Source: Bacteroidota bacterium (GTDB lineage Bacteria > Bacteroidota > Bacteroidia > Bacteroidales > VadinHA17). Taken from it: 50,220 nt of DNA. The notes below the pieces were generated by a model. It made no database searches. It had not been told where the DNA came from and was given only the letters and a program-made list of their open reading frames with translations. This document shows positions 34,714-43,689 of the stretch, in pieces. Made by a program: the position numbers and the translations under genes. Numbering within the stretch: position 1 is the stretch's first letter; each line of letters starts with the position of its first letter. Where the stretch lies: NCBI GenBank assembly GCA_003250475.1, contig QKGI01000166.1, positions 1 through 50,220 on the forward strand, given 5' to 3'.

Positions 34714-35975
34714 TGAAAATGATTGACAGTTTTAATTTTAAGGGACTCAAAGCAATTGTGAGGGTTGATTTTAATGTTCCGCTTGACAAGCAGACACGCG
34801 AAGTGACGGATGATACCCGGATCAGGGGAGCACTGAAAACGATAAAGAAAATTATTGGCGACGGGGGATCTGCCATTCTCATGTCACATCTGGGCCGTCC
34901 TGACGGGGTGATGGAAAAGTATTCACTGAAGCCGGTACTGCCGGTTCTTGAAAAGTATCTCGGCGTCAGCGTCGCCTTTGCTCCTGATGCCCTTGGTGAT
35001 GAGGCAGTGGCCATGGCAAGGGATATCAAACCCGGTGAGGTGATGATGCTTGAGAACGTCAGGTTTTACCCCGAGGAAGAGGGCAAGCCGAAGCTGCCCG
35101 AGACGGCTACCGATGAAGAGAAAAAGGCTGCCAAGGCTGAGCTGAAAGCCAGGCAGAAAAAGATGGCGGAGAAACTGTCGACCTATGCCGATATATATGT
35201 TAATGACGCTTTCGGCACTGCACACAGGGCACATGCAACAACGGCGGTGATAGCCGGATTCTTTCCCGAGGAGAAAAGGATGTTCGGATTCCTTATCAAC
35301 AGTGAGCTGGCAGCAATGGACAAGGTGCTCAGCAGCGCCCAGAAACCTTTTACAGCTGTCATGGGTGGGGCTAAGGTGTCAGATAAGATCCTGATAATAG
35401 AAAACCTGCTCGACAGGGTTGACAACCTGATCATAGGAGGGGGTATGACCTACACATTCATCAAGGCACAGGGGGGCAGGATAGGCAACTCTCTGTGCGA
35501 GGAGGATAAGCTTGACATAGCAAGGGATATTATTGAGAAGGCAAAAGAGAAAGGGGTCAGCCTGTTATTCCCTACCGACGGGATCAACGCTGACAAATTT
35601 GATGCCGCAGCAGACACCTATGTGTCTGCCATTGACGATGTTAAGGATGGCTGGATGGGTCTTGATATCGGCCCCGGGAGCATAGCGCTGTTTGAGAAGG
35701 TCATAATGGAGTCAAAGACTATCCTCTGGAACGGCCCCATGGGGGTGTTTGAGATGGATAAGTTCTCCGCAGGCACTACTGCGATAGCCAGGGCAGTGGC
35801 AAAAGCCACGGAGCAGGGAGCCTTCTCGCTTATTGGCGGAGGAGACTCTGTTGCAGCCATAAACAAGAACGGGCTGGCTGACAGGGTAAGCTATGTATCC
35901 ACCGGTGGAGGTGCCATGCTTGAATATATGGAAGGCAAGAAACTGCCGGGTATTACGGCTATCAGGGGAGAATAA
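34710..35975 (+). CDS. pgk: Phosphoglycerate kinase
   Basis: Pgk transfers phosphate from 1,3-bisphosphoglycerate to ADP in glycolysis. The 421-aa product has [10 protein letters not shown] (about 18-27), [34 protein letters not shown] and [13 protein letters not shown] near the C-terminus. ATG codons at 34710 and 34713 are both possible; the second ([11 protein letters not shown]) is equally typical. Its stop shares a base with the start of the following lipoprotein gene. Confidence 0.97.
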   Translation: MMKMIDSFNFKGLKAIVRVDFNVPLDKQTREVTDDTRIRGALKTIKKIIGDGGSAILMSHLGRPDGVMEKYSLKPVLPVLEKYLGVSVAFAPDALGDEAVAMARDIKPGEVMMLENVRFYPEEEGKPKLPETATDEEKKAAKAELKARQKKMAEKLSTYADIYVNDAFGTAHRAHATTAVIAGFFPEEKRMFGFLINSELAAMDKVLSSAQKPFTAVMGGAKVSDKILIIENLLDRVDNLIIGGGMTYTFIKAQGGRIGNSLCEEDKLDIARDIIEKAKEKGVSLLFPTDGINADKFDAAADTYVSAIDDVKDGWMGLDIGPGSIALFEKVIMESKTILWNGPMGVFEMDKFSAGTTAIARAVAKATEQGAFSLIGGGDSVAAINKNGLADRVSYVSTGGGAMLEYMEGKKLPGITAIRGE

Positions 35976-36514
35976 TGAAAAGGTGGTTCATACCGGCGCT
36001 GACCGTCATCTCCCTTCTTGCAGGCTGTGACGGAAAAGATCAGAAGAACTCGGGAACGATAACGCTGACAAATGAGCTGTTCGGAACCACCGTTTATTAC
36101 TCCATGGGATTGTCTTTCAGGGAGGGAAAGGCCATCTCTTCGCTCACCACACCGGGACCTGATGTTTTTGTGGAGGCTGGTTCACTGGCTGAAGGCAGTG
36201 CTGTTGAACCATTCTTTTCTGCAAATACTCTTGAACCCGCCTTCGGCTTTGCAGGAGAATATATGACCGAAAGCGCTGCCATAGATGCCTTCAGGGCACT
36301 TACCGATGTAAGCCCTCTCTCATCGGGACTGTCATACAGCTACCTTGCCGCACCGCTGAAAAAAAACCAGGTATGGGTCGTGAGGGCACGCGACAATACA
36401 TATGCAAAGATCAGGACCATTGAAGTTGTCCTTGACACTGACGCCAGCCCTGATTTTTCCTCATGTAAGCTTGAGTGGGTCTGGCAACCTGACGGATCGG
36501 CAACCTTCCCATAG
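35975..36514 (+). CDS. Hypothetical lipoprotein
   Basis: A 179-aa protein with a signal peptide and lipobox SLLAGC (Cys18), then a Lys/Asp-rich stretch and a beta-rich body (TITLTNELFGTTVYY, QVWVVRARDNTYAKI). I do not recognise a family. Translational coupling to pgk (TAATG) suggests co-expression rather than shared function. It is followed five bases later by the LuxE-like gene. Confidence 0.75.
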   Translation: MKRWFIPALTVISLLAGCDGKDQKNSGTITLTNELFGTTVYYSMGLSFREGKAISSLTTPGPDVFVEAGSLAEGSAVEPFFSANTLEPAFGFAGEYMTESAAIDAFRALTDVSPLSSGLSYSYLAAPLKKNQVWVVRARDNTYAKIRTIEVVLDTDASPDFSSCKLEWVWQPDGSATFP

Positions 36515-36519
36515 AGAAC

Positions 36520-37506
36520 ATGAGAACCGAAATAACAGAAAAGATCTTCAGTGTCGCCGGTGATAGCGTTTTTCAGGAGGCGGCCCTGGAGATCTTTCGT
36601 TTTCAGGCGTCAGAGTGTCCGCTGTATAACGAATATATCAGGCTGCTGGGAATTGACGCAGGGAGAGTTGACAATATCCTTTCCATCCCCTTCATGCCCA
36701 TATCGTTCTTCAGGGAACATACGGTGATGACCGGGGGCAAAGAGCCTGAGGCAATATTTCTCAGCAGCGGCACCGCGGGAATGAGGAGGAGCCGCCATGC
36801 CGTCGCGGACATGAGACTTTATGACGAGAGCCTGGAGCGCACCTTCAGGATATTCTACGGTAGCCCGGAACAGTATGTCATCATAGGCCTTCTTCCTTCC
36901 TACCTGGAGAGGGAGGGGTCGTCACTCATATATATGGTTAACAGGCTGATGACGCTGTCGGGTAACAGCCTGGGCGGATTTCTCCTTGATGACTACCCTG
37001 CTCTTTTCAGGGCTGTTGACCGGGCAAGGGGAGCCGGACTGAAGGTCATGATCATAGGGGTGACCTTCGCCCTGCTTGACCTGGCGGAGAGAGGCCCCGC
37101 CGACCTGCATGACGTTATCGTCATCGAGACAGGAGGAATGAAAGGGAGAAGACATGAGATGATCAGGGATGAAGTGCATGAAATATTAAAGGGAGCCTTC
37201 AGCCTGCCTGCCGTTCATTCAGAGTACGGGATGACCGAGCTGCTCAGCCAGGCCTATTCCGCGGGGGAGGGTTTGTTTTCCACCCCGCCGTGGATGAAGG
37301 TGCTGATACGTGACAGCCATGATCCCATGGCACATACATGTGAGGAAGGGGCGTCGGGCGGTATTAGCATCATTGACCTTGCCAATATCTGGTCATGCTC
37401 CTTCATAGCCACAGATGACCTTGGCAGGATGCATCACGGCGGCACTTTTGAGGTATCCGGCAGGTATGACAATTCAGATATAAGAGGGTGTAGCCTTCTT
37501 ATTTAG
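36520..37506 (+). CDS. LuxE-like acyl-protein synthetase domain protein
   Basis: A 328-aa protein resembling the LuxE/acyl-protein synthetase family, adenylate-forming enzymes that activate a carboxylic acid. Visible are FMPISFFREHTVMTG, FLSSGTAGMRRSRH (P-loop-like Ser/Thr/Gly motif near 85-98), LLPSYLEREGSSLIYM, VIETGGMKGRRHEM and VHSEYGMTELLSQAY. There is no luxC reductase or carrier protein nearby, so the acid and acceptor are unknown. It converges on the first Stealth gene with six bases between the stops. Confidence 0.8.
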   Translation: MRTEITEKIFSVAGDSVFQEAALEIFRFQASECPLYNEYIRLLGIDAGRVDNILSIPFMPISFFREHTVMTGGKEPEAIFLSSGTAGMRRSRHAVADMRLYDESLERTFRIFYGSPEQYVIIGLLPSYLEREGSSLIYMVNRLMTLSGNSLGGFLLDDYPALFRAVDRARGAGLKVMIIGVTFALLDLAERGPADLHDVIVIETGGMKGRRHEMIRDEVHEILKGAFSLPAVHSEYGMTELLSQAYSAGEGLFSTPPWMKVLIRDSHDPMAHTCEEGASGGISIIDLANIWSCSFIATDDLGRMHHGGTFEVSGRYDNSDIRGCSLLI

Positions 37507-37512
37507 GGCAAT

Positions 37513-38526
37513 CTACTGAAGCTGAAGGATCTTTTCCAGCCAGCCAAACACTTTCTCCTGCTCTTCCCGGCTGCACATATCGAGGCTTTGAACACACATG
37601 AACTTGATACCAGGGTCGGACTCACACAGGTTAATCTTTTTATCTATATAGCCGGCAGGGCGGTTAAAGGGCTTCAGATAGACTGAGCCGGGCCTGGCAA
37701 TGTACCTGTTGCCGTTGAGAAGCTGCAGGTGGTTTGCCAGGGAGATAAAAGTGAACTGAGAATAATCGCGGAACCTGAATGAGATGTTTCTCTTAAGCAG
37801 TTCCGGTCTCTGTCCGAAGAACTCTTCTACCGTTTTACGATTCACCGTATGGGGAGTATGGCTGTTGGTGAAATACCTGAACCTGAAGCCCAGCAACGAC
37901 GCTGAATTCCACTGTCCCATGTGAAAGGAGGCCCTGGGCTGATAATCAGCCTTTCCAGGCAGGTGATTGTTAACATATTTCCTGAGATGACCCGCCAGGA
38001 TCCTGAGACCCGGCACCGGCACCCATTTGCCCCTGATAACGGGTTTGTTGTCAACAAACCAGTCTTCGGGCTGCATCTCCCTGACCAGGAAGGTATCATC
38101 ATTGAAATAGATGAAATTCCCGGACAGGCCCTTGATCCTCCAGATCATATTTGCTATGGAGATACTGTTGAAAGTAGGCAGGTACTCTTCAAATCCCTCA
38201 AAGATTTCTTTATGATCGACAATCCTGACAGACTTCACCCTCTCAGGGAAATAGGTCCGGATTTCTTCGTCAAGGCCTGGGTCCTGGCCGTCTGTAACAA
38301 TAAAGATATTTCTGATAAAGGGAGCAAACCGCATGATAGAAAGGACACAATACCTGATTTCATTGGAAGATGCAAACCGTGTTGAGTGTGCACCGGAGCT
38401 CAGGCTTGTACTGTCACCCTTGATATATTTCTGTCTCTTTGCAGCCAGCAGCGGATCGTTGCCGTCAACCCATGCTATAACCGCATCAATCGGTTGGTTA
38501 CTGTCAGATGAGTTATTCCCAGTCAT
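37513..38526 (-). CDS. Stealth family sugar-phosphate transferase, paralogue 1
   Basis: Stealth proteins transfer sugar-1-phosphate units in capsule or surface polysaccharide synthesis. The 337-aa product shows conserved region 1 (IDAVIAWVDGNDP, about 13-25), region 2 (RFASSNEIRYCVLSIMRFAPFIRNIFIVTD), region 3 (NFIYFNDDTFLV) and a C-terminal region 4 (CVQSLDMCSREEQEKVFGWL). It is the downstream member of a tandem pair with the next gene, to which it is clearly similar along its length. No signal peptide or membrane helix is seen. Confidence 0.9.
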   Translation of the reverse strand: MTGNNSSDSNQPIDAVIAWVDGNDPLLAAKRQKYIKGDSTSLSSGAHSTRFASSNEIRYCVLSIMRFAPFIRNIFIVTDGQDPGLDEEIRTYFPERVKSVRIVDHKEIFEGFEEYLPTFNSISIANMIWRIKGLSGNFIYFNDDTFLVREMQPEDWFVDNKPVIRGKWVPVPGLRILAGHLRKYVNNHLPGKADYQPRASFHMGQWNSASLLGFRFRYFTNSHTPHTVNRKTVEEFFGQRPELLKRNISFRFRDYSQFTFISLANHLQLLNGNRYIARPGSVYLKPFNRPAGYIDKKINLCESDPGIKFMCVQSLDMCSREEQEKVFGWLEKILQLQ

Positions 38527-38543
38527 TGTTATCGGTCCTCAGG

Positions 38544-38579
38544 CAAAAATATAATTTATAAGCCCGGTTTGGTCCGGGC
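38544..38579 (-). promoter_or_regulatory. Hairpin and -7 box between the two Stealth genes
   Basis: The 104-base gap holds a perfect hairpin GCCCGG-TTTGGT-CCGGGC (38562-38579). Reading along the minus strand it is followed by an A/T-rich run that contains TATTTTTG (38551-38544), a -7-like box 17 bases before the paralogue 1 start. The pair could act as a terminator for paralogue 2 and a promoter for paralogue 1. Confidence 0.45.
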
Positions 38580-38630
38580 CGTTATCCAACTTTTCATTTT
38601 AAAGATAAACCAAATCAGGAGCCAAAGCAA

Positions 38631-39653
38631 TTACGTGCGGGCCTGAAGGTTCAAAACACTGTCCATCCATGTGAAAATTTTCTCCTGCAACGGCCGGCTG
38701 AGCATTTCAATGCTCTGGACACAAACGGACTTGATGCCGTACTCCCTGTCGCAATGAGCCATCTTCTTGTGCAGACGTTTTTCGGAGTAATAGGGATGCA
38801 GATACTCCAGGTTGAGTTTTGACAGCTGCCTGTTTCCATCCCTGATCTCAAGATGGTTGGCCAGCGATGTTATTATAAACTGGGTATGGTTTCGAAACCG
38901 GTAGGCAATATTCTTTTCAAGCAGTTCCCTGTTTTCAGAGAAATATTTCTCCAGTGTGCTCCTGTTCAGAGGGTGTGGTGTATGACAATGGAAGAAGTAC
39001 CTTGACCTGTACCCTGCCAGTGAAGCTGTCTGCCACTGCCGGATATAGAAGGAGATTTTAGGCTTAAAGTCGGGGTTATGCCGCAGTTTTGTGTTAACAA
39101 AGGCTTTGAGATAGTTCCCGAGTATCTTGTGAAAAGGGGGAATGAGCCATTTGCCCCTGAGAACAGGCCTGCCATCTATGAACCAGTCTTGCGGTTCAAC
39201 CCTGCGGATCAGGAAAACATCGTCGTTAAAATAGATGAAGTTTTCAGAGAGACCTTCTATTCTCCATATCAGCGATTGTATTGATGAGCTGTTAAAGCTT
39301 GGCAGGTACTGCTCATAGCCCCTGTAAATCTCTTTGTGGTCAACTATTTTCAGTATTCCCTCCCTCTCCGGGAAAAAGGTCTTTAATTCACCATAAAGGT
39401 CAGGGTCCTGCCCGTCTGTTACTATAAAGATGTTTCTTACGAAGGGAGCAAAGGTCAGAATGGAGAAAACACAGTACCTTATCTCGTTTGATGAGGCAAA
39501 ACGCAAAGGGAGGGCACCAGGATCGCTGGCGGACTTGTTCTCCTTTTTCAGATAAAGGTTCCGTTTTTCTGCCAGTACAGGATCGTTACCGTCAACCCAC
39601 AGGATAACTGCATCTATAGGATAACTCATCCCGGAATGGATGTTCTCTGACAT
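38631..39653 (-). CDS. Stealth family sugar-phosphate transferase, paralogue 2
   Basis: A 340-aa Stealth protein. Region 1 is IDAVILWVDGNDP, region 2 RFASSNEIRYCVFSILTFAPF, region 3 NFIYFNDDVFLI, and region 4 CVQSIEMLSRPLQEKIFTWM. The motifs match the neighbouring paralogue closely, while the segments between (substrate side, about 150-260) have diverged. It presumably acts on a different sugar or acceptor of the same glycan. Its promoter region is shared with the divergent glycosyltransferase gene. Confidence 0.9.
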   Translation of the reverse strand: MSENIHSGMSYPIDAVILWVDGNDPVLAEKRNLYLKKENKSASDPGALPLRFASSNEIRYCVFSILTFAPFVRNIFIVTDGQDPDLYGELKTFFPEREGILKIVDHKEIYRGYEQYLPSFNSSSIQSLIWRIEGLSENFIYFNDDVFLIRRVEPQDWFIDGRPVLRGKWLIPPFHKILGNYLKAFVNTKLRHNPDFKPKISFYIRQWQTASLAGYRSRYFFHCHTPHPLNRSTLEKYFSENRELLEKNIAYRFRNHTQFIITSLANHLEIRDGNRQLSKLNLEYLHPYYSEKRLHKKMAHCDREYGIKSVCVQSIEMLSRPLQEKIFTWMDSVLNLQART

Positions 39654-39681
39654 TGTTTTATGGTAAATGTATTGCTTTTAA

Positions 39682-39711
39682 TATTTTTGTGCAATTTTAA
39701 ACTAAAATTGC
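39682..39711 (+). promoter_or_regulatory. -7 box and 21-bp inverted repeat between Stealth and glycosyltransferase genes
   Basis: TATTTTTG (39682-39689) fits the -7 consensus for the glycosyltransferase gene. Directly after it, GCAATTTTA-AAC-TAAAATTGC (39691-39711) is a perfect inverted repeat with 9-bp arms, nine bases before the ATG. Its place in a divergent gap suits an operator; as RNA it would be a weak hairpin in the leader. Confidence 0.45.
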
Positions 39712-39720
39712 TTGATATCC

Positions 39721-40569
39721 ATGGCCAATAATACCCCCAAAAGAATCGGAGTAGTTTCCATGGTAAGGAATGACAGTTTTTTTATTCCAAAGTGGATCAA
39801 TTATTATAGCGAGCAGATCGGTCAGGAGAATCTTTTTCTCATCCTTGACGGGCTTGACCAGGCTCTGCCCGAGGGATTCGGGCACATCAACATCATCAGG
39901 CTACCACAGCGGACGTTAAGCCGGACCAGGGGAGACAGGAACCGGGCAAGGCTGATATCATACTTTGCACGGCTGTTGTTTCACAGGTATGACATCGTCA
40001 TTGCACACGATATTGATGAATACCTGGTTGTTGATCCTGATGCCGGGCAGACTTTTACCGGGTTTTTCCAGAAACCGATAAGGTATGCATCCCTTTCCGC
40101 ACTGGGCCTGGATGTGGGGCAGCATCTCAGGCTGGAGCATCCGATCGACCCTGGCATTCCCTTCCTTGAACAGAGGAGTTATGCCCATGTATCAGCGAGG
40201 TATACCAAATCAATTGTTGCTACCCGGCCGCTCACCTGGGGTTCGGGCTTTCACCGTGTAAAGGGTAAAAACTTTCACATTGACCCTGATTTGTACCTGT
40301 TTCATTTTGGGATGGTTGATTATGACATATCAAAAGCAAAACTCGGTGACCAGTCCCTGGTGGAGGCCGGCTGGCAGGGGCACCTGGGAAGAAGATATGA
40401 GCTTTTTGACCTGATATTGAATAATCCCGTGATTGAAGATGAGAATTTCCTGAAACGGGCAAGGATGAGACAGAGCCTTTTCCGTCCGTTTTATGCAATA
40501 AACAAACCCGGCATGCTCAGCGAGAAGCCGATCATTAAAATCCCGGAAAGATTCAGATCAGTTTTGTAG
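39721..40569 (+). CDS. Glycosyltransferase family 2-like protein
   Basis: A 282-aa cytoplasmic protein resembling small GT2-like transferases that lack the long Rossmann core. RIGVVSMVRNDSFFIPKWINYY opens the fold, and FLILDGLDQALP and AHDIDEYLVVD (DxD-type, metal and nucleotide-sugar binding, near 95-105) follow. TWGSGFHRVKG and LYLFHFGMVDYD lie further on. The ATG at 39721 is preferred to a TTG three codons earlier. Sugar specificity cannot be read. It is part of the Stealth/ligase glycan module. Confidence 0.78.
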   Translation: MANNTPKRIGVVSMVRNDSFFIPKWINYYSEQIGQENLFLILDGLDQALPEGFGHINIIRLPQRTLSRTRGDRNRARLISYFARLLFHRYDIVIAHDIDEYLVVDPDAGQTFTGFFQKPIRYASLSALGLDVGQHLRLEHPIDPGIPFLEQRSYAHVSARYTKSIVATRPLTWGSGFHRVKGKNFHIDPDLYLFHFGMVDYDISKAKLGDQSLVEAGWQGHLGRRYELFDLILNNPVIEDENFLKRARMRQSLFRPFYAINKPGMLSEKPIIKIPERFRSVL

Positions 40570-40613
40570 ACAGAAATTTGAATAATATTTTCGACATCCG
40601 TACCCGACGCTCC

Positions 40614-40675
40614 TTACCCGGGAAAATGAGCTGTGTGGCATGCCCGGGTAAAAGTGCGCAGCCGGTTCGCCCGGG
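40614..40675 (+). promoter_or_regulatory. Leader with three mutually complementary CCCGGG elements
   Basis: TTACCCGGG (40614-40622) and CCCGGGTAA (40643-40651) form a perfect 9-bp stem with a 20-base loop. A third CCCGGG (40670-40675), followed by AAAAT as is the first, lies 14 bases before the ATG and can pair with either other element. The pairings exclude each other, so this leader may adjust expression of the O-antigen ligase gene. A -7-like box was not found. Confidence 0.45.
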
Positions 40676-40689
40676 AAAATAAATTGCCA

Positions 40690-42285
40690 ATGACAACCAG
40701 GGACAGTTCATCAGGAGAATCATTTCACTTCCGGGTTTATTATGCCTCCCTGTGCCTGTTTGCCGTCGCACTGCCGGCATCACGGTTTCTGATGACCCTG
40801 AGCCTGATAGTGATGTTTGCCAACTGGCTGGCAGAGGGTGACTTCGGGAATAAGTTCAGGACATTTTCAGCCAGCAGGCCCGCCATAGCCTTTACACTAA
40901 TCTATTTCATATCTGTTGTGGGGCTCCTGTGGTCTGAAGATGTCAGGTATGCATTCCATAATGACCTGTTGCATAAGCTGCCCACCCTGTTTTTACCCAT
41001 GATCTTCGTTACCTCTCCGGCGCTCAATGATAAACAGATACGGCTGCTTCTGCTCTCTTTTATATCTTCAGTGGTGATAGTTTCGTTTATCGGGTTCTTC
41101 TACAGGGTAATTCAACCTGATGCCGGGTTCAGGCAGGCATCGCCTTTTGTCCCCGGTATCTATTTCGGGATAATGCTGATACTGGCAGCCTTCCAGCTGC
41201 CCCTCCTGATAAGGCAGACAGGCAACAGCAGGGTCCTGCTCCTGTCAGGCATTGCCGTATCTGCCTGGCTGATATTTTTCCTGTTCTATATAAGGGCATT
41301 GTCCGGGGTATTATCATTTACGGGTGTTTTAATCTTCATCGGGATACTTCTTGTTCAGAGGCTTAAAACAATGACCTTTAAGATATCAGCCGTCACCTTA
41401 CTCCTGGTACTCTCCGGGCTGGCGCTGGCACCTGTTATCAGTATCTACAGGCAGACTCATTCCGAGCTTTATACGGATTACAGCACGCTCGATAACTTTA
41501 CGGAATCGGGCAACCCTTATTTTCATGATACAATCGATATCCTGAGGGAGAACGGGTACCCCGTTTACATCTACCTGGCGGATGAGGAGCTCAGGCAGGC
41601 CTGGAATGAAAGAAGCAACCTCGACTATGAGGGGAATGACCTCTCCGGTAACCCGTTAAGATACACGCTGTACAGATACCTTTCCTCGAAAGGACTGAGG
41701 AAAGACAGGCATGATCTTATGCTGCTGCCTGACAACGAGATACGTGCCGTTGAGAGGGGGACAACCAATTACCGCAACCTGAAAAGACCGGGATTCTACG
41801 TAAGGATCTACGAAGAGATGATGGGTCTGTATATCTATAACAAGAGCTCGTATAAAGATGTTTCCTGGGGCTCGGTAACCAAGAGGATAGACCTGTGGCG
41901 GGCTTCCTGGAAAGCCTTCAGGAAGAAACCACTGGCAGGATGGGGCACGGGCAGTATTCTGCAGGCTGTAGGTTATGGCCTGGAGGAAAACGGATCTCCG
42001 CTGTCAGGGTTGAATATGAAGCCCCACAGTCAGTATCTGTACCTGTTACTTACAGCGGGCCTGACCGGACTGGTTGTCTTTCTGCTGTTGTACTCTTTCG
42101 TGATAACGGCAACGGGAGCCTGGAGACAATTCATGTTCGTTGTTTTCCTTATTGTTTTCGTCATTAATTTCCTTGGCAACAACTCCCTGGAATCTCAGCC
42201 GGGACAGAATCTGTTTGTGTTTTTTTCACTCTTTTACTGCTTTTACTATCCACGGCTGAATAAAAAACAGGAGTTTATATATTGA
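40690..42285 (+). CDS. O-antigen ligase/polymerase-like membrane protein (Wzy_C)
   Basis: A 531-aa polytopic membrane protein. About ten hydrophobic segments are visible, with a large hydrophilic loop between about residues 265 and 425. The Wzy_C-type signature sits at the end of the loop: RIDLWRASWKAFRKKPLAGW, then GTGS and PHSQYLYLLLTAGLTGL. Such proteins join or polymerise lipid-linked glycans on the periplasmic side. Ligase and polymerase cannot be told apart by eye. The ATG at 40690 is used; a GTG at 40633 would run through the hairpin leader. Confidence 0.82.
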   Translation: MTTRDSSSGESFHFRVYYASLCLFAVALPASRFLMTLSLIVMFANWLAEGDFGNKFRTFSASRPAIAFTLIYFISVVGLLWSEDVRYAFHNDLLHKLPTLFLPMIFVTSPALNDKQIRLLLLSFISSVVIVSFIGFFYRVIQPDAGFRQASPFVPGIYFGIMLILAAFQLPLLIRQTGNSRVLLLSGIAVSAWLIFFLFYIRALSGVLSFTGVLIFIGILLVQRLKTMTFKISAVTLLLVLSGLALAPVISIYRQTHSELYTDYSTLDNFTESGNPYFHDTIDILRENGYPVYIYLADEELRQAWNERSNLDYEGNDLSGNPLRYTLYRYLSSKGLRKDRHDLMLLPDNEIRAVERGTTNYRNLKRPGFYVRIYEEMMGLYIYNKSSYKDVSWGSVTKRIDLWRASWKAFRKKPLAGWGTGSILQAVGYGLEENGSPLSGLNMKPHSQYLYLLLTAGLTGLVVFLLLYSFVITATGAWRQFMFVVFLIVFVINFLGNNSLESQPGQNLFVFFSLFYCFYYPRLNKKQEFIY

Positions 42286-42320
42286 CCATCGAAGAAATCC
42301 GGACAGCACGGTATTATATA

Positions 42321-42354
42321 AAAGAAGCTTCCCCCTGCAGGGAAGCTTTCTTTT
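42321..42354. terminator. Bidirectional intrinsic terminator
   Basis: AAAGAAGCTTCCC pairs with GGGAAGCTTTCTTT across a six-base loop (CCTGCA), with one bulged T. T-rich sequence follows on the plus strand and the A-rich 5' arm gives U-runs on the minus strand. It separates the converging ligase and C1 peptidase genes. Confidence 0.8.
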
Positions 42355-42384
42355 ATCAGATGTATTTGCCGCGATGGGTATCTT

Positions 42385-43587
42385 TTATAAACCCAGTTTT
42401 GCTTTGATCTCAGGCGGGATTGCATCCCTGTGGACCATTATGAAGATCGTCTTGGCCCTCACATAGCTCTCTGACATGTACAGGAATCCTTCATAAGGAC
42501 CCCTGGCGGGACCGGATGAGTTTTTTGTAAAATAGTATCTGGTGCCGTTCTGGTCTTCTGCAAGGCCTGTTATGTGCATCAGGTGGTCATCGGTAGTAAC
42601 AAAGGTCTCGTAGCCGTTCTGGCGTATCTCCTGTGTGACATCAATTTCAGGGCATGGCTTGTCAAAAGTACCCGGGAAAGGTGTCCTGTCAGGCATCATC
42701 ATCTCGGGGCGCGACCTGTCATTCATAGCGGAGAGGTTCATCTTTGACGGGTCAGGATTGACAGCCAATCCTTTTGAGCCGGAGAATCCACGCTCACTCA
42801 CATCACCGTCCCAGTCAATTGTGTAGCCCTTATCCAGTGAATAGTCCATGACCTGTATGAGCTCGTCGAGCGGGAGGTTGTAAAAACGGTTCATCTCCCA
42901 GTTGTCTGGTATCTCAAGCACTTTCTTCGTATAGAAGGGAAAGTGATTAAAAGAGGTGAGATAGACATAGTCGTTCATGTTCAGCCCCAGGCTGGCAGCG
43001 AACGATTTAGGTGTATAGGCCTGGCCTTTGTAGGTGAATGTTTCCGGAACCTCCCCGAGGTAGATATCGAGGATGGCTTCTGTCACCTCTTCCGACTCCT
43101 TGCTCATACGCTTCGCCTTGACAGGCACTGTCGTGACCACATTGATATATGCCTGCAGCTCACGGTGGTTGTGAGTCTTTGAGTCATAGCTGATGCCGGA
43201 ATAGGCTTCCTGTGGCATTATACCGTCTTCATCGAAGACCCTGAGCCAGGAGGTGGAGAGGCTTCCCTCGCCGAGGTTACCTTTGCCGAGACGCAGGTAG
43301 TTATCTTTTATCCGGTTCTTGTATGTCTTCCTCACAACAAACATTTCAGAGAGGTCATATTCGCCCTTGCCCATGCGCAGAAGCTCGGATTCCATGAAGG
43401 AGGTGGTTGCAAAGCACCAGCAGGTACCTGTTGCGGCCTGGTTTTTGGCCGGGGTGGCAGGTAAAGAGACAAGGGTGGTGAACCTGTAGCCTTCAGGCTC
43501 TGCCGCTGCCTGTTTTTTACCCTTCTGTGCATGAAGGGATGCCAGCGCAAATATCAGGGCAACAAGAATAAACAGTGTCTTTTTCAT
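42385..43587 (-). CDS. Secreted C1-family (bleomycin hydrolase-like) aminopeptidase
   Basis: A 400-aa papain-fold peptidase of the PepC/bleomycin hydrolase branch. The N-terminus MKKTLFILVALIFALASLHAQ is a signal peptide, unlike cytoplasmic PepC. The catalytic Cys56 is in GTCWCFA, the His in DDHLMHITGL, and the Asn in YYFTKNSSG. The start at 43587 is four codons inside the longest frame. No type IX C-terminal domain is seen, so periplasmic location is likely. Neighbours give no hint of substrate. Confidence 0.9.
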   Translation of the reverse strand: MKKTLFILVALIFALASLHAQKGKKQAAAEPEGYRFTTLVSLPATPAKNQAATGTCWCFATTSFMESELLRMGKGEYDLSEMFVVRKTYKNRIKDNYLRLGKGNLGEGSLSTSWLRVFDEDGIMPQEAYSGISYDSKTHNHRELQAYINVVTTVPVKAKRMSKESEEVTEAILDIYLGEVPETFTYKGQAYTPKSFAASLGLNMNDYVYLTSFNHFPFYTKKVLEIPDNWEMNRFYNLPLDELIQVMDYSLDKGYTIDWDGDVSERGFSGSKGLAVNPDPSKMNLSAMNDRSRPEMMMPDRTPFPGTFDKPCPEIDVTQEIRQNGYETFVTTDDHLMHITGLAEDQNGTRYYFTKNSSGPARGPYEGFLYMSESYVRAKTIFIMVHRDAIPPEIKAKLGL

Positions 43588-43624
43588 CTGTATGGTCATT
43601 TAAATTTTGGTTTTCAGCACTACT

Positions 43625-43632
43625 CAAAATTA
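43625..43632 (-). promoter_or_regulatory. -7 box of the C1 peptidase gene
   Basis: Minus-strand TAATTTTG fits TAnnTTTG, 37 bases before the start codon. It is embedded in the A/T palindrome ATTATTTAAATAAT. Confidence 0.45.
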
Positions 43633-43689
43633 TTTAAATAATCTGAAAGGGGAAATGTTATTGAGCAGATGAGATTTTCAGCCCAGGAG

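Noticed and set aside
40633-40689. GTG start for the O-antigen ligase-like gene
   Set aside because: The added residues are basic and encoded by the hairpin leader; the ATG at 40690 gives a normal membrane protein start.
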